Positions 1 to 12,480 of a stretch of 64,000 nt of DNA are shown in pieces (position 1 is the stretch's first letter; each line of letters begins with the position of its first letter). The DNA comes from Nomia melanderi. Lineage: Eukaryota > Arthropoda > Insecta > Hymenoptera > Halictidae. A model generated the notes under the pieces. The model made no database searches. It saw nothing but the letters and a program-made list of their open reading frames with translations, and had not been told where the DNA came from. Location of the stretch: positions 7,688,001-7,752,000 of the forward strand of contig NC_135002.1 of the NCBI RefSeq assembly GCF_051020985.1, written 5' to 3'. The position numbers and the translations under genes were made by a program.

Positions 1-535
1 TAGCTGTGACGTGCACAGGGAACAAGGCTCTGAACAGATTCACCGTGAGACTTTAATTCCGCGCTGAATTACGAAGCGGAACGAGGATAGAGTGAACGAG
101 AGAAAGGGAGAGGGAAAGTGTATTTGCGACGAGAGGCGAGGGTTTCATAAGCAATGGGATCAGAACGAATTCTTTACACCGGGTAGGGAGGGATGCCTTC
201 GGTGTAATGCAGCAGCATGTAATATGCACCGTGCAATATGCAACTCTGGTAACCGAATAGAGCCGGAAGGGCTCCCGTATTCGTAATTCATAGCGGCGCG
301 ATTCAAAACCGGCGGATTCAAAGGCGTGCGAACCCGCGAAAAGGAGAAATGATTGTCGCGCCGTAAGCTAGAGGTGCGAACACCAAAAATTACGTTTCCA
401 TGAAGGGATGGGGATTATCTGTTATTTATTTAGGGGAGAGAATGGCGGAAGTAGATGTTTGCTGTGTTGGTAATCATTTTGGGTGATAAAGTGTTCTAGC
501 CGACCGTTAAAAGCTTTGTGAAAGTGTAAGGTTTT

Positions 536-700
536 CAAGATTTTGGAGTTTTAGAGTCTTAGAGGTCCAAAGCTTCAAATTTCAAAAGTTTCACAGTTCC
601 CAAGTTTTCAAGTTCCCAAGTTCCCAAGTTCTTAAGTCTCAAAGTTCCAAAGTTTCAACGCTCTAAAGTCCCAATATCCCAAAGTCCTAAAACATTGTGC
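536..700. repeat. Degenerate minisatellite of about 8-10 bp
   Basis: Short words of the form AAGTTCCC, AAGTTTTC, AAAGTTCC and AAAGTCCC follow one another for about 160 bp. The middle (about 600-650) is the cleanest; the edges fade into related words. It has no coding frame. Confidence 0.6.
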
Positions 701-2266
701 GTGTGATTCCTGAGTTTTAAAACCTAAAAATCTAATTCTCAGTATTGATTTACATGCATCCATACATAATCGTTTCTCTGGTACGGACAGATTTGCAGAA
801 AAGGAAAGATCAGCAAATGGCAGGAAATAATATATCGGTTCCACTAATCACGGAAAGGACTTGACTGCGAGTCATAGAAACGTGTGCAGCTCTCGGTTGC
901 GGTGTACGCGACGAAAGCGTCTTTCCACCCGGCGGACTATAAGCGCGCCCATCCGTGCGGAAATGTACGCTTCCACGAAAGACATTCGCGGGAATCATGC
1001 GAGCATTGCACACGAGTATTGCACATGAGTGTTGCGAGAAACGCGGAGGAAGACGACGGAAACGATACGATGCCGCATATGTAGCCGAACATTCACCAGA
1101 GACCGACTTTCTTTGCCGGCTAACGTGGAATCGAGAGCGAGGAATTTCACTTCCTCTGGTATCGAGCACACTTTTTCCCCCCCTTTTCGGAAAAATTATG
1201 TGTCGGTCGAAACAAGTCGCCGTTTTCCATTATTATAGAGTTCCGACTGATACTTCTTACGTTTAATCCCGAAAAGACTGCAATTTCCATACACTCGTAA
1301 CAGATACGTTCGACAGGAATAAAGCAGTGTACGAATTTCCGCAGAATGTAGCTGAGCTTTTATTTTCTATTTTCTATTAATCATAACATTGTAAAATAAA
1401 ATGAAACAGTTATATAAATTTCAAGCTTCTAATTAGTTTTAGATAAAGAATATTTTAAAACACCTTTGAAGATTGTCATTTCAAAATTGTGATCGAATCG
1501 TCAATTGTATATAATAACTTCAAACTATAGTAGACCGAAGTAAAATAAAAACTCTACTAAATATTAATCAAACTTTTTTCCTATCATCTCAATAAATAAT
1601 TAAAATCTACAATCTACCTATGACTCGACGCGATAACATCTAAGTTAAACGCATTAAACTTTCACCCCTTTCACGAAGACAAGTCACCTTCACACCAATC
1701 AAGGTTTTTATTTGACCACATCGTGTGTCGTGGACAACTTACCCATTAGTCTCAAGGAACTGTCGTTAACGACGACTCCGTCGTCCGCCTATTGGCGTAA
1801 TCAGCGATCCCGGTCAGAAATCCGCAGCAATTGCCGCGCATCGCGGAGGCCTGAGAATGGCAACGCTACGCCTCGAGTGGGCTCCAGTGGCTCGTGAGAG
1901 CCTCGAAGGGGAGAAGAACGCTGATGCAACCGCTATTTATCTCCGGCCACCCTCCTGCGGCATTATCATTTCAAATTGGCGAAGCTGTTCAGGCCTGCGT
2001 ACGGCAGTTTCGAGTTGGTCAGACACCACGAAGAAGATCCCGAGGAAATGGCCTCGAGATACTTTCGCGAGGACGAAGATCACCGCCGGTGATTAAACGA
2101 TATTATTCTTTTGAACAAAAGATGGTTCACCGTTGTTTATTTGCGACTATTTTCACTATGTTGAGATACAATCGGAAAGAATAGATTAACTATTGAAGTT
2201 TCGTAAGATGCTTTACTATGGATTAGAAACGGCTCGGTTTTGATTTACGTTTGTCTGTCGGATGTT

Positions 2267-2280
2267 CTAGTATATACTAG
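2267..2280. repeat. 14-bp perfect palindrome
   Basis: CTAGTATATACTAG reads identically on both strands. It may be chance in AT-rich DNA; no gene is nearby. Confidence 0.4.
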
Positions 2281-3059
2281 TATATTTACTCTGATTAGGT
2301 GAACTGATGGGTCGCCTAACAGTAATTAATCAAACAATACATGTTTGATCATTAGATATTTGAGTATTCAATTGTCAATTGGAGGACTAAAGAAATTAGT
2401 ACAGTTCGACCTAGTTGTTCAATTAATTGACGGGTCTATCGGCAGTAGTCGATCAGATGAATGTAAAATTCAATTTTGATTCTCCTCGAAATATCTTTCG
2501 TGTCTATCATTTTCCGATTCTCGACATTCGAATTGTCAGGAAGGAGTGCGGAATCCATTTTCCGTTCTTAATCGAGTGAATAAGTCGAATTATATTAAAA
2601 GAAACTCTCTTGTCTAAAAGTGATGTAATATTCAACGTGCCAGATTTAATATCGAATTATAATTTGAACATAACGATTTTAGGTTGAGAGAATAATTATA
2701 TCGAATACCGTGAACGTCAGAAATAAGATTGAATGGGATGGCGATACTCGTCGAACGGGAGTAGTTGAAATATTTAGACAAGACAGTTCGCGCTGGGGAC
2801 GCCGGCGGGTCGTTTTATCGAGGTTCTCACGTAATTACGAGGTGGTTCCCGTCAATAACGACGATAACAGTCGACGAGATTCGATCGAAGGAGTACGCTT
2901 ACGCGATAATGCGAGCGATTAGATGCAGGCTGGAACGCTGCTGTCCCAGAGGTACCATCGGGTCAGATGGAAAATTACGAGACTCCGACGACGCGTACGC
3001 TCCGACGGTTTCCCTTAACTGATATAAATGAATTTTATATTTTCGACTACACTCTCATT

Positions 3060-3690
3060 TTCTTCAATATAATTCGAAATGATAAGCAACGAAGCCTTTG
3101 AAGAACCAATTTTTCAAGTACCTTTATTACACAAAAATGAACTGGACTGATGTTATCTACGTTGTATCTCTTTTAATAATTTTGTTGTTATATTATACAG
3201 AACATTTTTGATATTTTATGGTACAATAAATTAAAGTAGGAAGTCATAAATGTTCTGAATCCTATTCAGTAACATTCAACGTTAATAAATCACCTGTAAC
3301 AAATATAATGAAATTTCCATTTTTCAATTGAGGCATACATAAAACTGTGCTAATCAGTTCTATAAAAATTGCTCCTTCTTATGGAGCTTTTGATAGGAAA
3401 AAAACATAATAAACCTTTGAAAACAATGAATCGGCTATACGAAAAACATCCTCAAATTTTCCTTATTGATGTGCAACATTAACCATTTCATTCGCAACTA
3501 AACCTCCCTTCTTATTTTTGAAATAACGATGAGAAACGACTTATAGAAAGCCTTCGAAGACATTAATAAATCATTCGCATCGAGAACAGTATACTAAAAT
3601 TCCCATTTTTTAAACTCAGACATTAACGCGCCAATTTCATTCGCATCGAACAGAACTCCCCCGTCTTATTCTTGAAATATTACGGAAAAA
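3060..3690. repeat. Diverged tandem repeat tract
   Basis: Related segments recur at uneven spacing. They contain CATTAATAAATCA, TTTCATTCGCA(TC)GA, CTTCTTATTTTTGAAATA or GTCTTATTCTTGAAATA, and TTCCATTTTT. The clearest pair begins near 3478 and 3619. Divergence is high, so unit boundaries are approximate. Confidence 0.4.
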
Positions 3691-4685
3691 TACGTTATGA
3701 GACAACAATCTTCCCAATTCATTTGTCGAAGTTGCGTCTCGACGAATCTTTGGAGCCGAGCTGCGAATGGGAACGAGGACGCGGCGCCGGCCTGTCTGCG
3801 AAAGGAAACGCGCGTCGGGGTTTTATACATTGAAACGCAATCAAACAAACAACCGAACGTTGCACAGCCCTCCGTAATGCGGAACAGCTTTGTCTCGGCA
3901 CGGTGCCTGCGTAATCTGTACGCCGCTTGAATGAGGAGCGCGCACATAGCGTAGGGAACGGGTCCGCGACTCTCGGTTGCCACGACGCCGTGGAATGCGT
4001 GCAATTCGTCCGTCTAATAAATTCGGGAGACGCGTTTCTTTGAGTCTGACGGGGAGCGGGAAAGTTTCCCGGGAACGACTTCGACGGTCACCGTTACAGT
4101 AAAATAAAAATCTTGGACTTATTCCGTCTCCCTTTATGGCCCGACCGTTTCGGAATCGAACAAAGTGATGGCGCCGGATGAAAAACGTTCCCTTTTCATT
4201 ATACAACGTTGCTCTATCGTTGACAAGAGAATCGTGTATGTAATAAATGCAACGTAAAGTTCCCTTTTTTATCGTGGAGATGGGTTTGTATTTAATTCGC
4301 GTTCGAAATTGTGTATTACAAGCTAATCCGTGAAAATTTGGACTGGTGTTTGGATCGATTATTGAATTGAGAATTAATGAATTAGGGATTTCTAGTGTGC
4401 GAAAGTTAATGGAGTACTTGTTTCGGTTCTAACTTTGGGTAGCTCATTGTTGAAAAGCTTAGTTTCGCCACGGAAATATTTAAAGCTTCGTTATTGGAAA
4501 TTTAGAAATGTCATCAGTGGAAATTTTAATGTTTTACCGTTAATAAATGAGGAATTTCCTCATCGAAAATTTGGGAGATTCGTCAGTGGAAAATAAAAAA
4601 TTTAAAAAGCTAATATTTCATTCATGACTAATCAAACTTCTTAATTAAATCGCCGAATTTCCCTTCCATCCGATGTTGCAAGATT

Positions 4686-4701
4686 AGCGCTACGTAGCGC
4701 T
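4686..4701. repeat. 16-bp perfect palindrome
   Basis: AGCGCTACGTAGCGCT is identical to its reverse complement and is followed at once by a partial repeat (ACGCATC). It is CpG-containing within AT-rich surroundings. It could be a dimeric binding site or a small hairpin. Confidence 0.45.
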
Positions 4702-5422
4702 ACGCATCGGGCAAATTAATTTTCCAGGTAATGAATCCGAGTAAATGAAGGAATGTTAAAACATTCTCCGCTGGTGATTACCATAATAAAATTCCGCTTA
4801 AAATGCTTGCAGTTACAGAGATCGTTTACAGTTAATGTACCCTGATATTAAAATCAGATCCCCGGGTGATTCATTAGATGGACATGTACGAATGGGTCAC
4901 GATGTAAGGCAGCAATCGCATTAACGGGCAGGTTAGCGTCCCTGGTTTATGTTGCATGAAAAGTGACGGGAGATTATGGATAATGCTTCTTAAAGTGGCC
5001 GCCTCGCGGTTAGTTCGCTTTTTTAAACGCAAATATAACATCCTAAATATTAATGTACTTAAACGGGACGCTCGTCGGCGGAAGGATACGTTTGTCACGG
5101 ATAATTGCATGCACTTCAACGCGCGGTTCCTTTTTAAACTGCTCGGATCTATTATGCATACATTTCGGATGACCCTAGAGTCGTTTATGACGGCTGAAAG
5201 CTTACCTTGTTATCACATAATTCGAAAGCGTTTTACTGTCGCCATCTATAATAATATATCTTCGTGAACAATGATATCGACCGTCTGCAGTCGATTTCTG
5301 ACTGTTAGACATCGTTTTACAGGATATTCAAGATATTCAATAAAATAGTTCAAGTTAGCTTCTGTCTTTCTCCAGGTTTACCATTCATTTGGGTAATTGT
5401 GATTAAGCAGAAATTTAGTGTT

Positions 5423-5570
5423 ATTGAAATATTCATTAGTAGAATACTATTTTTATGGAAGTTGAATACTATTGAAATATTTATTAGTATAATACTATTA
5501 TGGAAATTTAATGTTAGTAATTTATTATTAGATCAATATTTTTATAGAAATAATACTATCGAAATACTTA
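5423..5570. repeat. AT-rich tandem repeat, about 48-bp unit
   Basis: ATTGAAATATTCATTAGTAG at 5423 recurs at 5471 (ATTGAAATATTTATTAGTAT), both followed by AATACTATT and TTATGGAA. A third, decayed copy lies near 5558. The repeat creates a spurious Ile/Leu-rich open frame on the plus strand. Confidence 0.5.
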
Positions 5571-7700
5571 CTATCAAAACGGAATTCCGTTAAAATAAAC
5601 TAACCGATTAGATTTACCTATCAACCGTTTGTATTTTTCAGGCCATAAACCAACGCTTAATTACATAGGATGAAATTGAACGAAAGAAGATAGAGCCGAA
5701 ATTTGTTGTTCCGGGAGAATTAAAGGAAGTAATAAAACGGCGCTGGAGAACGCGTACGGGAGATCGAATACCGGAAAATACGTGAAAATATACTTCCCCG
5801 GTGTGAAACGGATCCGGTGTACAGTTTTAGAACCACTATAAATATTTGCACGCCAAGAGATATTCGAAAACACCGTAACGGCGCGCAATATTTCCGTAAA
5901 TTTTACTGAAAAGTAGCCACGGCTCGGCTAGCAACCAGGTCGATCGCGCCGGATTAATAAAAATAAATCTGAGATTACCGTTGGCAACACCTCGTTTTAT
6001 CTAGATTGATTTCAACCGCCGTTCACCGTTCACCCTTTTTTCCCGATCGTTCTTCCCCCGCGAGCGGAACAGCTAATCATATATCTCCGCTGACAAGAAA
6101 TGAACCGATACGTTGACCATTGATTACGCTCGCATCTATCCGCGGAACGAGTCGATTTAGGTTGGTCGATAAAAAAAACGCGTTTCCATGGCGACAAATC
6201 AAATGCGCCGTGCTGTTCGGAATGCGCGCCCGGGAATAATCCTGTTTTTCGCAAAATGATCTTCGATCGAACCATTCAATTGGAAGAATTAAAAGTTGAC
6301 GGACTTTAATATAGTGATATGACGATATGAAATGTCAATGTGTTCTCGTGTTTCGTTTTTCTGCTGTTTTATTCACCTTTGTTAGCTCTACGTTTCGTCG
6401 TTTCAACATTTTAGGGAACTTCAAATGACAGTGCGAGTAGAATTGATCGATGAATGGTCAGGCGTAAATCTTGATTCGCGAAATAGGAAATATATCTGAT
6501 TGTAACTTGTTATTTATTTTATATTGTTATTTAAATGTAGACAATCGTATATTGTTTTATGAGTTCAGAGAACTATTTGCTGCAAATATAATTAGAAATA
6601 ACATAACGTTCACGTATGAGTACATTTCCAAAAGGTTAGAGAGTTAGAGAGTAAAGTTCAACGGATTGCAAAGTTGACGCGATAATACATTTATTAAGAT
6701 ATTAACTCTTTTTATGTCACTGACGTCCGTTTAAATGATATGTACATTGAAACCATTGACACGAAAGACAACCGTAAACGAGCGGTCGAAACAACTGAAG
6801 CGTCCAATTAATTAAAAAATAATGTTTCATTGCGAAAACGTGACGCGCGTTTAAACCGGTGTAATAACATTTTCATTCGGAGGAATTATACGAATCTGCT
6901 CGATGCCCGAACGTAAACGGGAGAAAATTTATATGTAGCACTAAAATTACGGCGATTACGACCTCGGCGGAAAACGAGCCGGCATGAAGACGCGGCCAAA
7001 TGAAATCGAGACACGAAGCGCGAGCGCATATTTCATTAGATGTATAATCTTGTTTATTTCAAGGTGCGCTCGTAAGTAATTGAATGTAAACAGAGCAATT
7101 TCCCGGGTGTCCGTTCTTGTACTCATATTTCTTTAGAATCTGATCGATTCCATGCAAAATGTTCTAGGCAGAAACGTCCTTTAGGGGAAAAAGGGATACA
7201 AAAAGAGAAAAAACAACGTCGATATCGAGATTTGTGATAAATATTATATTAAGATATTAATCTGTTATTTCGTCAAATCATAAATTCTATGACAAAAGAA
7301 TGAATTTTTAGTACAAAGTTCGTCACTCAAAAGTTTGAAAACTGCAAAGTACAAAACTTTCAAAGGAACTGCTTTCAGAAAGTTAATTATTACACAATTC
7401 TAACTTCCAACGGAACTAAGAATATCTCACCAGCATGTAACACTTAAGAAATCCAAAATCCGCTAAACTCAAACTTAAAGTTTCCCACAGTGCACTGAAT
7501 AAGTGCACAAACCATTCGAATAAAGTATCCCTCCCCTCAAAAATCACACAAACCCACGATCACCCGACATCCCCTACTGCCCTAGAATCAATAAGAAAGA
7601 GACACTCAACCAAAGAAATGAATATTCACTCGTCAAACGCGATAAACTTTCTCGTTCCCGAAACCGAATGGACATCGCCTGTCCACTCTATCGATTTAAT

Positions 7701-7816
7701 GAAAAAGAAGGGGGCCAGTGGGAAACGGAAAAAAGAGCAGGGAAAGAGCGAGTAGGGAAAAAAGAGGCCAGAAAAGGAAGAAAGGGGTAGAAAAAATCGA
7801 GGGAAGAGAAACGACG
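7701..7816. other. Polypurine tract of about 115 bp
   Basis: The plus strand is almost entirely A and G (GAAAAAGAAGGGGG and similar) with few pyrimidines. Such tracts can form triplex or R-loop structures. It has no recognised gene association. Confidence 0.55.
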
Positions 7817-7974
7817 CGTTTTGATTCACTCTCACGGGCTCCCGTACCTTTTCACCTTGCACATTTTTTAGGGTCGAAATTCACCGGCGTCCATCCATGC
7901 ATATCGTTTTTTATTTCCCCCGACGAAAGCTCCGTTAATGCGAGCGTTAACACCCCACAATGCGCAACGCCACA

Positions 7975-8008
7975 CTCTCTCTCTCTCTCTCTCTTTCTCT
8001 CTTTTTTT
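7975..8008. repeat. CT microsatellite, interrupted
   Basis: A CT dinucleotide run of about nine to ten units is followed by TTTCTCTCTTTTTTT. On the minus strand it is a GAGA-type sequence. Confidence 0.7.
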
Positions 8009-11000
8009 ACAATCCCCCTTTTCTTCGTACATTGCGAGTCCTACCGGTTCGCTCTCTTTTTCCCGGCAGTTTCTCGCTTCTCGGCCGTGTCTCTTCTAGC
8101 GGGCGCGTAGATTACGAGAGGGTCGGCACGCCGTAAAATCTGCCGACGCGTGTAAAAACGACTCGCGTTAGCCCGCGGCCATTCTTGTTTTATTTTCCTT
8201 GTTACTATTTGCTGTAAACCGACCGGCCGGCCGGCCGACCGCTGCGCCGCTCCGCGCGCACCGAAAAATCTCGGGGCATAAACGCTTCGACGTCCACCGA
8301 GACTTGACGGCCATTATGCCGCGTTTCCACGCGAGAGCACGCATCGAGAACAGCTGTTACGGTCCGAGCTCGGCCGGGGGTAATTTCTCGCGAGTTATTC
8401 TAACCGCCGATGAAAAACCGCGATTAACCGCGGCCGCCTTATGATTTCTCGCGCGATTACGCGCGGACCCGGGCAACTGTTTTTTGGCGTTTGCAGCTTT
8501 GGAACGGGAAGAGCTTCAGTTTTGCGGAGATGAGAAGAATAAAATGCTAGTTGTTTTAATGGGAGATTTTTAATGGAAGATGGTATCGCGTTAACTTTGG
8601 GGAAGGAAAGGATTGAGTTAGAGATGTTGTTTCTGAAAATATTGTGAACTCGATATTTAGGAGTATTTCGCGTGATTTTGAGTGTATTTCTAGTGGTTCA
8701 GGTCGATAATTCAGAGCCCAGGTTTTGTAATTAAGTTTGTCGATGAATTAACATTGAATTTCAGAAGAATTGAACGTTTAAATTTGATAATTGGCAACTT
8801 TACCAATATATTAGCTTCGAATTTTAAGGAAATCGAACTTTCAATTTTTTTGAATTCAATCACCGTAAAAGAATCAAGCTTCTAATCTTTTTAAACTTGA
8901 AACTATTCTAGTTGTACAGTTTCATTTCTCCAGAATAAACGTTACAGTTAAAACTCTGGTTCCAAAGTTCGAGCAATTACAAATATTTCTTATTAAAATC
9001 AATTATCGCGCACTTCGTGTCAGTCGACATCTTCAGCTCTCGATCAGCGCTCGTCCATCGATGCCCCACAAACGAACGATCCCTCCGCGGCGTTCGGAAA
9101 GAAAGGAATGATCGTGAAACCTTTTAGTTCCTTAAGCACGAAAAAAGTAGTCCGCGGGGGAAAGTTTCATTCGAAAGCTAGTTAAGCTCAAACTTTTCTG
9201 GCACTTTACGGCAGTTCCGAGTTTCCTCTCCGCCGCGTGAAATAAATATTTCCCCTCCTCGTTCGGCCCGGTTCTCTTCCCAAAAAGTCCGATTCACCGG
9301 ACATACCACAGGATCCGAACGGGCGAGAAAACACGCGTGTTCATTATTCCCGCCGCTGAAAACGAGGCCCTTTAATTACTCCGTTCAAGGGAGGGAAAAA
9401 AGGGGAAATTCATTCGGTAATTGGAACATTCAATTGCAGTCGCAAAAATAGTCGCGAAGAATGGCGCGCGATTCCGCACCGAAAGTTCGGCTGAAAATGC
9501 GAAAAGCAATTTGCGAAAACAAAAAGGCACAGTGGCCGAACAACAATTTTCGCGTGCGCGCAGACATCACCGTGCGAACGCGACATAATAAACACCCGCG
9601 GTTTAAATTCTATCGTTTCAGCTCAGGGTATCCTTTCTGCGTGAACAAAACGTCACGCCACTTCGCAATTTCGATCTCGCGCGAGTGCGATAATTAACCA
9701 CTTCGTGGCCCAGCTAGAATTCGATAACGACTAATCTGTAACGAGAAAATTTGTTCTATGGTTCACGATTTTCCGAGCTTTAGTGAGCGAAGAAAGAAAA
9801 TTTCTTTCTGTTTAGCATTTCAAAGAAAGTTATTAACATGGAAGAAAGGACTTGAAGTGGCACTCGTATTTTTAAACATATTCCAATACCTTTTGCTCTG
9901 TATATTTTTAAACCAGCAATTTTGCAACATGATTTTACGTCTATAATATTTCCTGAAATGCACTTATATTATCCAATATTCTACGCTCCTTTCACCGTTC
10001 GTATCCTGGAAATACTTGGGCGTTGCTTTTCATTAAAACGCTGCTATAAATTAAATACGTATCGGGTTCCTGAAAGATTCATTTAATTTCACGAGTGTTT
10101 ATGCAAATATTTAGATTCAATCGTGTCAGTGGTAAATTAAGAGTTCTCTGAAGAATCAAAGTATTAAGAAGATAATGAGGAAAAATGGAATTAGCGAGTT
10201 CAGGAGACAAAGAGTATTAAAAGCGGTGTACATGCACTACAATCGTACAGAACCACTTTCCGCAAACGGAGGAACGAACCGGTCCAAGTACCACAACGTT
10301 CAAACAATTCGGCCGCGCGCAGCTTTCCTGAATTATCGCGGTGCTCGCGAAATATCCACGAAAGTTGCCCAGTAAATCACACCGAACAAAACCGCCCGTA
10401 CTGCTGGTACAAGACCAGGTGGCAACAAGACACCTAGCCCGACCAAAAACCGACGACACACTTTGCCGGGTAATAAGTGAATTTCGAATAAATTCTTCTC
10501 GCCTCTGTACGAGATCATTTTGACACGACAGTAAGTTACTCGTGATTAACTGTGGTATGCAAAATGGTAGAAAAATGTTGAAAATTTAGACGTTAGTTGG
10601 TACTTGATAATAAAAAAATGCGTTAATAAACGTAGAGATAAATATTTTCAAAATTGTTACAACTTTTTATTTTGGATAGCGAGGATAGATCTGTCTGCTT
10701 TTGATACTCAATTCTTTTGAAATTCTCAAAGCAAACAGCAATAACATAGCAATTCTATCTCAAGAAATTCAAATATTCGTAGAACACTGAAAAAGCAATG
10801 TCCAGCCCCCAACCGGCCGCGAATCTCGAAAATATGCAAAATAAAATTTCACGTGAAACTCCCGAAAGCCTGGGGCGCAACGAAAGAATTCCGTCGCGGG
10901 TCAAAGCGACCATCAGTCACCCGGGGGTTGAAGGTAAAACCGATCCGTCCCATTGACTCGGCGCGCGGGTCGAGGAGCCGATATGCTGTCAGGCTAGGCG

Positions 11001-11031
11001 GTTAGAAAAAGAGACCGACGCAAGAACTCAC

Positions 11032-11086
11032 CGTTGATGACGATGATGACGCCTATCAGGCAGAGCGGCAAGTGTCGCAGGCCCAT
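11032..11086 (-). CDS. Signal-peptide exon of an unidentified secreted or membrane protein
   Basis: The minus-strand ATG at 11086 opens MGLRHLPLCLIGVIIVIN, then one base of the next codon, then GTGAGT. It shows a basic residue near the start followed by a hydrophobic core (LPLCLIGVIIVI), the layout of a secretory signal peptide. Phase-1 donors directly after signal peptides are common in receptor and adhesion genes. An AG sits right before the ATG after a T-rich run, so this may also be an internal exon preceded by leader exons. The rest of the protein must lie downstream, toward or beyond position 1, and I found no second exon. The protein family cannot be named. Confidence 0.5.
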
Positions 11087-12480
11087 CTTCGGTGGGGTCG
11101 AATGGAGCACAGAAAAAAAGAGGGTAACACGCGTAAAAGGAGAGGGGGATCCTCACTTGCTCCTGTCGAACATCGTTTTTCGGATCTCGCTGTTTGAAAC
11201 TGCTCCTCTATTCTCTCTTGTTCTATTCACTGGACGATCCCCGGGAATATCAGTCGGCCATCCCGGCAGGAAGATTCATCTCGACGGCAGTTGTCATCGC
11301 CGCGAGGGTACACCGGGGGATCGTGCTTACCGAGGGTTCACCGATCGAGGATCGAAGGAGGATCGACGTCAGCTGGTAGACTCTCGAACGACAGCTAATT
11401 AGGAGGAACTCGGTTGATTGAGCGCGATCAAAGAGGGCCGATCGGAATCCGATTTTCACCCTTAAACTGTCGGCCGTCGTTCGACCCCGCGAATCGTCTT
11501 CTTTTCACCTTTCCACCGAGACTATTACTACTTTCTCTGTAGCCTCTTTCCCTTGCCCTTCCGTCCTTCTCCGAGGATATATAATATCCTTCCCGCCGGC
11601 TTGATCCGCTTGTTTGTTCCTGATGACGTCAGCTAGCCAGTAACCTCCGCGATCCTTCAGCGTGGCAGCTGCCCGGCTCGGTCCACCCCAAGACCGAGGG
11701 ATGAGAGTTGATCCCCCAACGGAGTAGAGAGCGAAAGGGGGACCGGCGGCTTCGCGAAACCCCGAAGTCCTTTTAACGTAATTACTTCTCCCGTCGGACT
11801 GTCCCGAGCTCGTCCGATTTTAATGATCAAAGGAGCCAATCGAAGCGGACCGATGATCCCGGGGAGCAGACGCGCTCCAGCGGCTTGTCCCTCGCAGCAC
11901 GCATTACCGGTTATTCTCCAATCAGTGGTCACCGTAGGAAACAGATCCTCTTGAAATGCGATCGATCTATTCACTCCGGCTTCGTCTAGCTCCCGCAGAC
12001 TATCCGTCTACCTCGAACTGCCTTCAGAATCGGTTGCACGTTTGTATCTTCCGAAATTCGAGGATTTATCACTGGGTTAGGGTATGCAGGAGGATAGCGC
12101 GCGACGGGAAGCTGATCAGACACTGGGATCGAGGAAGCCACGAGACGCTTCCGGCCACGTCGAACTCGCGGCGCTTACTGAGTCTCTCGAGGCGATCCTC
12201 GAGGGTGACGAGCACGTTTCTCACCCCCACCAGGGGCCGGGCTGACCGCCACACGAGGGGCCGCGCGCTGATCCGACGAACATGCGCAGCAACCGCGCTC
12301 CCTCGGCTCCGGGCTACGGCGCGGTCTGAAAAGCGTCGCGACGCTTCCACGTCGAGCGGCCGGACTGACTGAGCAACGGTCAAGGCGGCCACCCTCCGAC
12401 GCCGGCCGCGAGACAAAGAGGGCTGGGGCCGCGTAAAGCGCAGCCACCGGGCGTGTGCACGCACACACGGTCGACGATGG
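11087..12480 (-). promoter_or_regulatory. CpG-rich leader and putative promoter of the signal-peptide gene
   Basis: This is one of the most CpG-rich stretches in the window, directly 5' of the signal-peptide ATG. A TATA-like sequence (minus strand TATTATATATCC) lies at 11576-11588, which would place a start near 11545 and a leader of about 460 nt. The open frames on both strands between 11956 and 12468 are Arg/Ser-rich and look like chance readings of CpG-rich DNA. Confidence 0.35.

Larger units (their letters stand above)
1..11031. other. Gene-poor DNA, intergenic or intron downstream of the signal-peptide exon
   Basis: No coding exon can be supported. AT-rich stretches alternate with CpG-rich blocks (about 3700-4200, 5900-6260, 6780-7050, 8040-8480, 9050-9680). 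If the minus-strand exon at 11032-11086 is real, this is probably its first intron. Repeats and tracts inside it are listed separately. Confidence 0.5.

Noticed and set aside
11956..12468. Overlapping frames on both strands in the CpG-rich leader
   Set aside because: They are Arg/Ser-rich readings of CpG-rich DNA on both strands with no splice or domain evidence.
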